Positions 35,113 through 47,969 of a stretch of 64,000 nucleotides of DNA are shown here, one piece after another. A program made the translations under genes and the position numbers. The stretch lies in NCBI GenBank assembly GCA_017590115.1, contig JAGGNK010003335.1, positions 7,565,916 to 7,629,915 of the forward strand. The letters run 5' to 3'. Numbering within the stretch: position 1 is the stretch's first letter; every line of letters begins with the position of its first letter. The DNA is from Montifringilla adamsi (Eukaryota; Chordata; Aves; Passeriformes; Passeridae). The notes under the pieces are model-generated. The model did no database searches and was not told the origin of the DNA. It saw nothing but the letters and a program-made list of their open reading frames with translations.

Positions 35113-38100
35113 CTTATTGCCTGTGCTGAATTTTATTAAACTTAGGGGATCAAAAATACTACACTACCTTGAGTCAGCATTTAATCATACATGGAAATGG
35201 ATGCTCCTTTATATTTGCTTCATAACTTATACCTCTGTTCAATGCCAGCTGTAATCTGTGGAGTTAATGCAAGGTCTCCAGAAACCTCTATTTCAGAAGC
35301 AGAAATGAAACCAAACAGAATAGAATAACAGTACCAAAATCAGAATTTTTCAAATTATATTAAAATTGATTTTTGAGGGACTAGTGAGGACAGAGGGGAA
35401 AGCTTTCATTTCTATTTCCTCTCCAGATTGCAAATTGTCATGTTTTTCTGTCTCTTCTGAAGGTATCCAGGGCAATTCCACAAACACAGCCACACTCTGC
35501 TGTGGCCATTATCTACATAATAAATGAAGGCAAAATTATATTAAATACAATTGGTGGGAAGCCATCCTCATTTGGAAATACCTGGGTTTGTGTCTCTATA
35601 ATTAAATCAGAGCTTGTCTTTAATATTATTAACCAATTTAAACAGCCAGCATTATTGCAGTGCTAATTACAGAGTTAAAAATGTTATTTCATCACCTTTT
35701 TCCTTTATGTGGAATATTAAAAGTACCAGGTGAAAAGAGAAACCAATTTGCAGGCATTTGCACAATTGTCATCTCATCAGGTATGCACTGATAATATGTC
35801 TGTCCATACACCATTGGCTGAGCTGGGCTATCAAGGGTCAGAACCTGCCTGAAATTTCAGTTCAATTGCCTGCATTCATGAGTTTATTTTTACTGTGGGT
35901 ACCACACATCACTTGCAGTACACCACTTACCTGGCTCTGGGAACAACTGGGTTTTCCCTTTCCCAAACCACTCTGAGATTCTTTGAAGTGTTTGATCTTC
36001 TGTGCTGAAGTGTCTCAGCTGTTCCAGATGTCAGAGGCTGTGTGTGGCACTGAGTGCTGGGAGCAAAGCAAAAGAAATCCAGATCTTAAAGGTGTGTGAG
36101 TTGTAAATGAGATTTTAGTTGTCAGAAAGGGTTGATGATTGGAGCTCTTTTTTTTTTTTTTTAATATTCCTTCTAGCTTTCAAATTACAGGCACCTTGCA
36201 AGCTTTGTTTTATATTACACATGCATAGCTCTACACAGACACACCACTCCCTTCTAATGACAAATGTGTGTATAAATAGATATATAATACATGAATATAT
36301 TTATATATATATGTATGTATATATGCCTTTAGACCCCCCCTGGGCATGGGATATCCACTGGAATTTTGGGATGGCCACTTCTGGGAATTCCTTCTATGCC
36401 TCATATAACGTTCAGCCTGTGTTTTATCACCCCTCCTTGGTACTCCCTCCTGTAACAACTTGTGCTGGGCTTAATGCTGTACTTTGGTTTCATACATTAA
36501 AATAGTCATAGTAGATTATTATAACCCACCTGTCATGTCCTGATAAGCTGCACTGATTTATACTTAGCTTTTCCATGACTCTGTCCTCCAATTTCAGAGG
36601 AGAATCTTGAACTAATTTCCATTAACTCCCTCCCAGGAGATACATCCTTTGCTTCCCCACTGATACTGAAGAGTGTGGCTGAAATGTTACCCCTGCAACA
36701 GTAAAAGGTCATTTGGGGTTCAAGGTAAAATGTTGGCAAGGGACAACTCTTACCTGGAGGACAGTAGAGTTCATCCATACCCAAATGTTGTACTTTGCAT
36801 CTTCAGTAAAATCTGCCAGGCTGGGCAATATGTCATACCTCTGCATGGAAAGGAGCACGCAGGACAAAGTTACAAAAATGGCCCTTTTTTTCACTGTTTT
36901 CCAATTTATCTTACTAATATTATTTTGCAAATGAATATACTTTTTGGGTTGTTCTGTGAAACCTCTAATGTGAGATGCATGCATACACTTCCTCACACAC
37001 CTCCTCTCTCTCCCTTGCTCTCTTTTATATCTTCTCTTACAAAATTTTCTTCTGAGCTCCCCAGCAGCTATAAAACAGTAGCATTACAGCCTTCACTGAT
37101 GATTAGTTTCATTTTTCCTTAAATACTGACAGTCAAAGGGTGAGATATTAAAAAAGAAAAATCGTGTCACAACAGCTTTGCACACTGTACAGCTTTTTGA
37201 ATAGATTAAAAAGAGGCAGAGAGCTATTAATAAGCTTTTGACTTTCTGAACACTCCCATTTTTGGAATGAGACCAGCTCTTTTAGAGGGGGTGGGGAGGC
37301 AGAGTGAAGAGATGGTTTCATGTAATCTTGGAAAGAGAAGGAAAACAGTGAAACCAGATTTAGGTAAGCTGTGAATGAGGAGGATGGATCCCCTGAGCAT
37401 GGACAGAGAAGCCCAATCCACTTCTTCCAGGACTGAAGCTAGTTTTTTCCAATGGAGAATTCCCAGGGACTGGAGCAGCTCGGGATCAGCCCATGAAAAC
37501 CCAGAAACTGCAGGGGCAGATTCCTGCTACAGGCTGGGCAATATCAGTAACTGCTTGAAGTGAATCCCTGAAAACAAGGCTTAAAGCACACAAACCACAC
37601 AGTGGCACTCCGGGAGGAAGGGAAGAGCAAGGCAGAAGCAAATTCTGATGGTGCAGCATTCTGTCAGCCCAGGAGGGAGGGAGAGGCATGGAGAGACTCT
37701 GATGTGAGCATTCAGTGGCTCTGCAGTCACCCTCCCAGCTGTAGCTGTGCAAGAAACACCTCTGACAGTAGCCTTAGAAAGAAATACAGTCCCTGGCAGC
37801 CACTGCTCTTGAGTATCAGCTTCTTCTACATACTGCTGTAAATTCCTGCAATTCCACGCTAAAGGTTTGGGCAGAGGGACAGTTTGTAAAGAAAACTTAA
37901 AATGCAGGGTCTTTGCCAGGTAGTAACTGCCTTTTCTCATCTGTAGTTACTCAATAAGAATCATTGCTGGAGCATGACTCTGCTTCCATTCCCAGCCAAT
38001 ACATTTGCAATCTGGCCCGTGAACATGGGAAAATCGACCCCAGAGCATAATGCTAAAGGAAAGGTCCATAAGCACATTGGTTTAAGCTTTGGAAACACAT

Positions 38101-39800
38101 TATCTCTAAAATTATTTGGAGGGTTTGAGAGATTTGCAGATTTGACACTGATTTTTCTGTATTGAGTATCACAAATCTGGTTAATGTTAAACTATTGGAA
38201 TAAGAGTCTGTGTAAGTAGAAGCCCTGACACAGTTTTGCTCCATCACAGATGATGTATCAATTTATCACAACTGCAAAGAATTGACCCAAATAACTATTA
38301 GCCTAAAGTAAAATTAATAAAACAGAGATTGTAACAAGATGTAGGTTTTCACAGATTAATGTATTAAAATACTTCGGGTTACAAGGGGCTGTTACAGAAG
38401 ATCAATATCCCCATTGTTCTTTGGTACAGGTCACGTAGGAACCCAGCACCTGCAGTGAGCTTTGGTGGTTGTTAGAGACCCTAAAGCTGCAGCTCAGCCC
38501 TGCAGCTCTCCTGGTACAGCAAGAGGAGCTGGGAGGCACAGAAACAACAAACACATCTGCTGAACGCCTCCCTCGTCATGTACAGCACCAGCCAGCTTGG
38601 GAAGGTGGGCACTGAGCACTTACACAGAAGGAATTACCACAGATTTGTTTTGGCAGGCACGAGAGCCCAATTTGGCTCAGCTGGCTGTAGTGGTGGAGAC
38701 AAACACCAGGCTGGTTGTTAAACAACCCAGAATAACTCCACTGTCCTCTTCGAGCAGGGCTGTCATCCTATCTGGTCTCCAGCCCAGTTTCCATCCTCTG
38801 TTGGAATCATTCTCTCCAACTGATTCTTCTGTAGGATTTGGGTTTTTTCCTTTTTTTTTATTTTGTCCCCAAGCCTGTGTATTAATTAAGTTTCAACAAA
38901 GAGCTGTATCATTGTAGAACAGGATATCGGATTGCTCATCTGTTTTACATAATTGATTAATTAATTACCTTGATAATTGAGTCTCATGAAATCCTCTATT
39001 ATAATGGAGCAAGGGTAAGTCCCAAACCACAGCTTATAGGGCTACATTAAAATCAGGGCAGTTTGGCTGCTCAGTCTGCCCTGGACTCTGGTGCAAGTCA
39101 TGGCACAGCATTAACCCAGCTGGGCTCCTGGGCATTGCAGAGATGCAGAATTACTGGGTGAGCCTTGCTTTCACCTGTACCCAAGTTTTCAAACCTTCTG
39201 CCCATTTTTCCTTTCCACACGCCCTGCAGCAGCTCTTTGCAGGCTGCCACTCTTGCTTTGCTCTCTCAGCCCCCACTCACACCGCACCATGTCCAAATTT
39301 AGTGACATTTTCTAGCACTTTTGGGGAAGGGTGAGTGCCAGCATGGCTGCAAAGGAAAGTGACAAAGCAACCCTCCCCTCCACTACCTGCAAACTGCACC
39401 TTGAGCTCTTCTCAAAGGCACTGCCTTCGACATGCTGTGACCTACATCTTTTCTTGGGAGCCATCACAGCTGAAATAAGGCAGAACGTGATGGATTCTCT
39501 GCTATTAAATGGAAATGGACTTTCCATGGAAATAACCACTGACAATACTTTGCATTTTAATGTAATTTCTTTTCTTCTTATTACCCCTAGACATAGAGCA
39601 TGATGTATTTTTACCACGATATTGTCTGCAAGCCAGCAGCAAGGTGGAGTTTGCAATCTTTGCCTAAACACTGCTCCTGAGGGTGCTTTCCAAACGAGCT
39701 TCAGTCTCAGAGAGCAGCAAACACTTTTCTTCAAATCTGTCCACTAAGAAATATTGGTTTTCCAGTTCTAACCCACTTTCATTTAATGTGACATAAACCT
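35113..39800. other. Intergenic DNA downstream of SPOCK1
   Basis: No gene is supported. The first part (about 35480-35720) is a repeat-free TAAT-rich block that could be a conserved element. A TA/TG-rich microsatellite lies at 36275-36326. A TAATTA-rich stretch lies near 38948-38975. Short open frames on both strands have no recognisable products. Confidence 0.7.
36275..36326. repeat. Degenerate (TA)n/(TATG)n microsatellite
   Basis: This is an AT-alternating tract with interspersed TATG and TATT units. Spurious open frames run through it, with Tyr/Ile repeats. Confidence 0.8.
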
Positions 39801-40187
39801 GCAGCAAGTGGGGCTGTTCATCCTGGAGAAAAGAAGCTCTGGGGAGAACTTTGAGTCTCTTCCAGTGCCTAAAGAGGCTCCAAGAGATCTGGAGAGGGAC
39901 TTGGACAAGGGCCTGGAGTGACAGGACAAGAGGAAAGGGCTTCAAATAGAGAGGGCAGGATTGGATTAGGCACTGGGAGGAAATTCCTCCCTGTTAGGTT
40001 GGGGAGGCCCTGGCAGAGACTGGCCAGAGCAGCGTGGCTGCTGCATCCCTGGGAGTGTTCAAGGCCACGTTGGATGGGACTTGGAGCAGCCTGTGATAGT
40101 GGAAGGTGTCCCTGCCCATGGCAGAGGGTTGAACTGGATGATCTTTAGCGTCCCTTCCCACCCAACCCATTCTGTGCTTCTGTGATT
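39801..40187 (+). mobile_element. CR1 LINE 3' end, 5'-truncated, + strand
   Basis: The sequence has the hallmark blocks of the avian CR1 3' region in order. These include GGGCTGTTCATCCTGGAGAA, GAGATCTGGAGAGGGACTT, ACAAGGGCCTGGAGTGACAG, GAAATTCCTCCCTGTTAGG, TGGAAGGTGTCCCTGCCCAT and GAACTGGATGATCTTTAG. It ends in the short octamer repeats ATTCTGTG/CTTCTGTG at 40169-40187, the CR1 terminus. Only the 3' end is present, as is usual for this family because of abortive reverse transcription. No reverse transcriptase frame remains. There are no obvious target-site duplications, as expected for CR1. Scattered differences from the consensus I remember suggest it is not among the youngest copies. Confidence 0.92.
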
Positions 40188-43100
40188 CCCCAAATATTCA
40201 GGGATTTAGGGCACCCACAGTGGGCAGGTGAGCAGGAACCTTCCTGCTGTGCTCTGGGCAGTGAGTGAAGGATGTCCTGAGACAAAGCAACCATGTTCTG
40301 AACAGCAAATGAAGGTCTGTCATCCCTCACCTTCATTTTCAAGAGTCAGCCAGGAGGCCAAGGTATAAATCCACCAGCCCTCATCCATCCCAAATCTCTT
40401 CAGTCCATTTTCAGTGCTGATCTTGGCTGCTTTATGCTCTCAGCAGCAGTGGCTGAGCTCATCCCTGATGCAGGCTGCATTCCCACTCATGCTGAAGGGT
40501 CTTGGCATGGTCTGGTCTTGATGATAATTTAATCCCCAGGATCTGGAAAGGATTTAGGACCTGGAAACAGAGATGGGATAGAATCCTCCATGCTGGACAA
40601 AAAACTGCCTCAATATGTGCATCTGCAGAAGAAGCTGGGAGCAGTGAGTGTTTATTTTTGAATAGCAAAAGGATTCCTGAAATGGGGGGGAAGGAAGAAA
40701 GTGCAGTCAATCAAGAGACCAAAGTTAACCTTCAAAAGCCCCTTCTAAAAGGCTAAACCAGGAAGGAAAAGTGCCATCTCTTTTTTTTTTAATTTGTCTG
40801 TAACAGTGTGAGAAAGGCTGAGGGCATCACTCCTGCCAGGATTATTTGTATGTTGGGGTGGAGGAAGGAAGAGGGCTGGTATCATGTCTTACTTCCACAC
40901 TGCTGGTGAAGGTTTTGAGTAATGAATCCAGGGGCTAATCCATCGTGTCTGCCCTTTCAAACAGCCCTGATAACCTCATGTCTTCTTGTTTTCTTCTTAA
41001 GTCTTCTGCAGATTTGCTAACACAAGTTTTCCCTGAAGAAGGATCACATTCCAGGCCTGAAATGCTCTGATTATTTACAGTTTGTCACGCTGTAATTTAT
41101 ATCTATTGATTGTGGCTTTTATTTACATGTGTTCATTACTTTCTTATTTTAGTCATTTATCCTGTATGTCCCCACCCTGCTTTTTCAATTATTTCACACA
41201 CTCACAGTTTGTCAATTATATTGCCAAGATGCATTTAGAGAGAATAATTTGTTTCTAATGCATTATTTTTTGACAGCGTGATTTGTTTTCATCCTTGCAT
41301 TGAATCTTAAGATGACAGTGACTCTGGGGCAGAGAATACAAAGTTGTGAAGCCTTTTCCTCTGAAGAGTTGTACTCACATGTGCAACACGCACGTGGCAT
41401 TGGCAGCATTTGCTGACCTGCTCATCAGCTCCACATTGGTTCAGCTCTTGGTTCAGTTTCAGAAAGTCTTAGAAATTTTAAGTGCTCCCTTAGTGCTGCT
41501 GCCCCACCAAGAAGCGTTTCTGGTCACTTTGGAGGCTGCTAAAGCACCTGCAGTGGGCTGGCAGGGCTGCTGAGCCTTGCCGGCCCTGGCAGGCCTCAGA
41601 CATGGTGTTTGCTCCCTTTGGAGCAATCTTTAATGACAAGGATGACAGGCTCTGCCTGCCCATCACTGGGGGAAGCAAATGGATCCTTTCTGGCAAAGTG
41701 CTGTCATGAAGAGGCTCTTTGCTCAGGTGGGCTCTTAATGCACTCAGCTTCAGCCTCATTAGTCCCTCTGCTTATTAACAGCAGTGAGGGGTTGTTCCTG
41801 CTGTCTGGCTTTTGCTTTCAGAACTTTACAGGCTGGCAAGGCAGGAGGATTGGCTCCTCAGGGATGGAAGCCAAAAAGCAGAGACACTCCCAGCATCCTG
41901 CAAGGAAGTCACCAGCTTCCTTTCCCCTCTAGGACTCACTACCTGTGTTAATCCATGGACTGAGGCAGCCTGGCCTCTGCTGCTATGGTGCCTCTCCAAA
42001 AGCTGAAGCAATGACAAACATATCTGCTGGTATTTGCTCTCTAAGTAGTCTCTATCCCAGGGCCAGAGCTTGGCAAGTGCAGGTCAGCTGCCACTCATGC
42101 CACCACAGCACTTTAACACAGCCACGGCACTGTGCAGCCCCTAGGCCAGCTGAATGCAGGGGATGAGCTGGAAAACACTTTGGCAGAGTTGATCCATTAC
42201 TTTTGCCTTCTGTCCATGCTCATTAGCTGCCAGAGATGAGCCAGGCTGAGCTCTGGCTCTCTGGCACAAGGTCTCTGTGGTTCCAGCATCCCCCAGGAAA
42301 CACTCAGCAATGTTAAGCTTCAATTTACCATTCTGCAGCTCCAAGCAGTGACAACAGTAACCATGCTCCCAGTTTTGGTCATCCCATGACCAGAGGAGGA
42401 TGAGGGAAGAAGAAAGGGCTGCATTGGGTGAGAGGTTCCCTTTCAGAGCCATGGCACATCAGGAAGGAGCGAGGAGTCTGCCTCAGTGTGCACAGCAGCA
42501 CCAGCTCAGCAGGACGCAGGCCCAGAGAGAATCTTCTCACCCTGCTGTTCTGAGGCCCAGCATTCAGCAGAAATTCCTCCGTGGTTTCAGTGCCACAGCC
42601 CCAGACCCATTTTCCTACATGGTTTCTGTCACTGAACCCATACTGTTCAGAATGTTTTGCTCCCTTGATCCGGTTTATCCTGCCCGGGTTGCAGGGGAGG
42701 ATTTGTGGTAGCGAGGCCTCGAGCAGCCGTGTCTGACAGCTTGAAAAGCAAAGCAGGCTCCCAGCAAAGCCCGGGCTGAATTCAGCCTGGGCACTGCTCT
42801 ACAGTGACCAGAGGGGTTGCACTCACTGGACTGGATTTTTAAAAAGCCATCTAGAAGAGCCCTAAAGGGCTGGGGAGGAGCACAGGAGGTGTGGAATGGT
42901 GAGACAGTGGGTGTCCATCGAGCAGTTTTTCTGTCTGGGAGAGGCGAAGGCTGCTGGGTGGGTGTGGTGCCCTCACAGCCGCAGCTGAGAACATTTTCTT
43001 TAAAGGTCTGAAAGATCAAATCTGCCCCCACTGTCTTCACATGTGACATTCTTCGTGTCCCTCCTTTTCCTCCCTGCCTCTGTCTTGCTGCCTGCAAAGG

Positions 43101-46100
43101 CTTTCCCAAGTGTCTCCATCCCTGAGCCCCAGACAGACAGCTCCCAAAATCCCTTCTCAGCCAAGAAACCTGAGCTGGACCTTCTGAGCATGCCCCTCCA
43201 AAAGACACAGACCTGCCTTGCAAGATGCATTTCAAAACTAAAACACTTTGTTTTTTCTAACCTGAATGCTGCACTCACGGCTTGTCAAATCCATTTTAGT
43301 GAGCAATTCATTTTTCAAGGTTGAAACTGTCTTTCAGAAAGTGTATTTAAGTAAATATTTGGAGAAGATAAGAGGTAGTAAGAATGCAACTCTGAAAGTA
43401 TTTATGTACAGAAATCAAAGCTTTTCACACTGAATTCAATAAAGTAGTTTTATAGGCTTCTGAATTTAGAGTTTGTTATATAAAATTGGGAGGCAGAAGC
43501 AAATTTTGTAGGATTTTAGAGGAGTTTGTAAGAGAGAGCATAATCACTTTTCAGAGAAAAAAAGCTGTATATGTCTTACAGCTTCATATAATGACATTCC
43601 AAATGGGACATCAGATGGGATGTTTAATTTCCAGATTGGGTACATTACAAAAAGGTCATTTCAGTTAAAAGAAATGTATTCATTCTTTGTCCAGGGCTGT
43701 AAATCAGTGCAGCTCTCCTGAAAGCATCTAATTTAAGGAGAGGGATATGGGTAGGACCTGACCTCTATTTTTTTGAGTGAAAAGGAATCCCACAGTAATT
43801 ATGAAAGAGACTTTGAACCTTTGGCCTTTTTTAGGGTTTGAGTAAAACAAGTATTTTTTAAAGGCAAAGCTACCACGTGAGAGATGCCTGCAGCTCCCAG
43901 CAGCGCTGTGGGTTATGCCTGTGTGGGATGTGGGGGATGTCTCTGGGATGCAAACACAAGCCTCGCCTTCCAGCATCCTTAGGACTCTCTCCCACCCTGT
44001 CTGCTTTCCTTGAAACTGGTGCAGATCCAGCTGAGAGCTGGATTTAACACAGCTGGATCTCAACTCTGGCAGGGGAACAGCTCCAGCCGCACACATCCCA
44101 GGCTGGCACCGAGCAGGACAAGGGAGCTCCGTGGACATGGGAGTGCTCAGACTCTAATTGCACCACTGCATTTCTTCTTCAGCTCTGCAAAAAATTCCTT
44201 TTTCTCAGCCTTCTGCTACTGGGGGTTTTACAGCTGTTCCCACCCCCCTCAACTTTCTGCACAGCAAACTCCTGCTTTTCACCTTCACTCTGACTTTGTA
44301 ATCCATGGTTGGTTTCAAATCAGCCTTTCAGCATGGTAATGAATGGATTAACTTTCTGCTTTCTGATGAGTAATAGGAAAAATGTTTCTGAATTATCAAA
44401 AAATAATTGGAATTAAAATTGTAAATGGTTCCTACAAGGGAAGTTTTTGTAATTAGTTGAATCTGTGTGATGGAAGCTATTATAAATAACAAAAAAATAT
44501 GTTTATCTAATCACTGGGAAAGTGCACATTAGCTCTCTAATTAGAAGTCCCTCATGGCTCTACTACAAACTTTGGACACAAAATAATTTGTTTCATGCTT
44601 CCTTTAGCAGGCAGAGGAGACTCCATCAGTTCTGTTTGTGCATGCCTACCTCTGTGAAGGCTGCTGGAACTGAATTGCCAAATTCCCACGTTTTCCTCAG
44701 GTCCCTGTGACTGCCCAGAACCTTGTCCTGAGCCCAGCCTGCAGACTCCAAATCAGTCTGTGCCAGTCCAGTGCAGACCTTGGGTCCTGCTGGGGACAGG
44801 GGAAGGTTGTTGGCAGCTTCAAGCACACCTGAGTGAGAAGGATGGGATGGAGCAAAACCTTGGCTGCTCTGGGCACTCTGCTGGGGGCTTTTGCTCCAGA
44901 ATAAATGCAATTTCCTGTTCTCATGATCTGGGTTGGGTTTTGCTCTAAGTTGTCTGGCCAATTGCTCTCATGTCACAGAGTGGAGACTTCATTGTCTCTC
45001 CTTCCACAAAGACTGACCCTGCCTCAGGCAGAAAGGAGTTTTCCTTCTAGACACACCTTCTCCTTTGACACACCCCACCTGTCCTCCCAGAGAAGTCTGG
45101 GTGACAAACTTAGTGTCTGGTGATTAAGTCACACTAGAACAGGTGTTGTTTAACACAATTGACCCATTTTGTGAATAGTGAACACAGATTCATCCTTGTC
45201 AAGCTAAATAGCTGTTTGAACCTGCTGTGTTAAACTGAGCAGAAATGAAGATTTTTCTTATGGTTGCAGAGATAAATTCATTATGTGAGTGTTGGTTTTT
45301 TTTCAGGATCCTCTTTGTGTGATGAAAATCCACTTAAATGACTGAAAAGAGGAAACACTATTTAACAAGTGAAAACACCCTTTACCAATTAAGAATATAG
45401 GACCTATTTTATCCACTTAAGGAAACCTCTTTCCTAGCTACATTTGCCACAGTTTCAAATTCTGTAAAGGGAGTTCTACTGCACTTCATAGAGAGCCTGG
45501 CAATTAAAGTTGCTGTCCTGCTGTGATTGCAATCCCACCCCAGCACAAACATCATCCTGCTTGGAGGAACCAAACAGAAAAGTACTGATGTCCTTTTCTT
45601 CCATGTCACTTGGTGGGTGGGCAAGCAGAGGAGGTCTGTGATTGATGATGACTTCAGTTTTCCAGGATCTCGGAATCAATTGAAGTATTTATCCTTTTGA
45701 GATGAAAAGAGGGAAAATACATAGTTTTGGAAATTAAGGTGTTAGCTTTGTTTGTCTAAGGCTCACAGGCTTCGCAGCCCCCATGGCAATGCAGCTGCTC
45801 TTCCCATCTGCATTTCCTCCTTCAGCTGCTCCCCACCTCACAGGTCCATGCTGGGACACAGCTCCAAGCCCTTTCCCGTGCTCCATGCAGAGCTGTTTGG
45901 GATGTGGGAGCACAGTTAACTGGCAGGATTATCATCAGCACTGGGAAAACTGCTTGGCTCTGCCCATACGGGACAGAGGAATGCAGAATCCCCTTCAGTA
46001 AAACAAGGAACAGCCCAGGAGATCCTGCTGCAGCACACCCAAACCAGCACTAGAGGCTTTCCCGAGCAGGAGGTGCTCCCACTCCCCTGCTCCATGGGTG

Positions 46101-47560
46101 ATGCTCCTTATGGTTGTGTTCGAGGGTGCCAGGACGAGTGGGCCCTGCCAGCCAGGAGCTGTCCCTGCCAGGTCCCTCTCACCCTCACAGAGGTCACACA
46201 TCACCATTGGCAAGCAGTGACCAGGATGCTCAGCAAGGACAGCCCTGCAAACTATTTTGTTTCCAGCAAGGGCTTTAAAAATCCACCAGTTCTTGTGAAT
46301 CACATTTTGTATCTAGATAAAGTTACATATATAAAATTGCTGTTATTCATCAGTGAACTTCTTTAATAATCAATTGCTAATTAAGTTCCACTGCCCTACT
46401 AGATCTAAAGCAAATCCCTTTCTGAGCCACAGGAAGTGCAGCCAATAGCATTTATTGATTATGTTTGTCACAGGCACTGGAGAGGGAAAGGAGCTTTTTT
46501 TCTTGCCCCTTCAGAGGCTGCATGCCAGCAGGGTCAGAAAAACAGAAATCAGAATTACCAGAATAATTTGTTATTACCTAAGTCCTTTTGACTCTGGGTG
46601 TGAACACATTTTCTGCAGGAATAAAAGTACCAGGAAATATCTGGTACCTACCCTGACCAAAAGAGAGGTGGAAAGAAATCAGTGTAATGCTAATAAACAC
46701 AGAAAAGCTGGCTCCTTTTCAATGGCTCTTGAATTTCTGCTGGAGCAGCTGCCCCAGTGAAATATATTGTACAACAGTGGCTTTTCCCAAAAGAGATTTG
46801 TCCCTGAAACCCTTGGTTTTGCAAGTTCTTCCAGTGTGATTTTACCAAGCGTGACCAAGGTCTGCCTGGGGCCTCAGCCTGCAGCCAAACCTAAGAGAAC
46901 TTTCTGTTGAGACCTGCTCTGTTTCTCTGGGCTGACCCTTGCCATTTACATATTAAACCCATAAATTCCTTCACTAACAAGAAGCAATGCTCCTCACCTA
47001 TATATATATATATATATTTTTTTAACTATAAATCTTGCACTTAGAACAATTTAAAACTGACTTACAGTTGCTGTCTCACTGCTATCAATCAGAGATGCAC
47101 TTCAATTCCACAGTGCTCTGGGGACCCAGTAGGTTAGAAAAAGCAAATAGGAAAATAGAATAAATATTTTATTTTTGTTATTCATTGCAATAGCCTGAAA
47201 GCAGACCATGAAATCTGCTAAAAGTAATAGGAACTGGCTGGCCTTCTAATATATCCTTTTTTAAGGTGTCTATTAGGAATCCAGAGCACAGCTCAATATT
47301 CATTCCAGCAGCATGCCTCAAGTTTTTTTATTTAAGCCCAAATTTCTTGTGTGTCAGACAGACTTTATGTCTTTCTTGCTGATATTTTACTGTGGTTCAA
47401 ACCTCCTTGAATACTGCATGAGCATGGATGTGCATGTGAGCATGTGAGAGGGAGCACCCACCCAGGGCCTCACCTGAATCTCCCAGTGTTAGACCTTGGT
47501 GACATTTTCTGTAGATCTGGGGCCACCTGAAAACCTAAAAAGTGTCCAGGAACACTGGGC
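40188..47560. other. Intergenic DNA between CR1 and the 409-bp duplication
   Basis: No gene is supported. The interval includes a GC-richer zone at about 41350-43250 with longer open frames, the largest being a minus-strand frame at 42675-43235. None resembles a known protein, and no splice or promoter context supports them. A (TA)n run lies at 47000-47020. Confidence 0.65.
47000..47020. repeat. (TA)n microsatellite followed by poly-T
   Basis: About nine TA dinucleotides run directly into a short T run. Confidence 0.85.
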
Positions 47561-47969
47561 ATAAACCACAGTTTTCAGCCAACATCTTATTTGTGATATT
47601 TTCCTGAAATGAGCCTTTTTTTCCTCTATATATTTTCTCTCAAAAGCCCAGCTGTGGAAAACCATTACAACCATCACTGATGCCCCAGGCAAACCTTTTT
47701 TTCTTTTTTTTTTTTTGCTTTATTTCTACAGCAGGAGGTGATTACTGACAGAAGTTCTCTCATTCTCTCATTCTTCCTGAAAATCAACCCAAGTTTCCCA
47801 TTGCCTCTGGGCTTGAGCTTCCCAGCTTGGGAGCCTGTCATTTGATAAGGACAGAAAGAAGAATCTGGTACTTAGAATATGGGGAGAACACCTGAGTCAG
47901 TGTTTAATCCTGCACTGCAAATATGATATTTGATCATTGCCTCATACACGCTGTAAAACCTCACATATC
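47561..47969 (+). repeat. 409-bp direct duplication, copy 1
   Basis: This segment matches 49495-49903 base for base as far as I can read it, including the T7-C-T13 tract, with a constant offset of 1934 bp and no indels. It begins ATAAACCACAGTTTTCAGCC and ends CTCACATATC. Flanking bases differ immediately outside both ends. It encodes nothing recognisable. Confidence 0.95.

Noticed and set aside
42675..43235. 186-codon minus-strand frame in a GC-richer zone
   Set aside because: Low-complexity Arg/Gly/Ser-rich product with no recognised domain and no splice or regulatory context.
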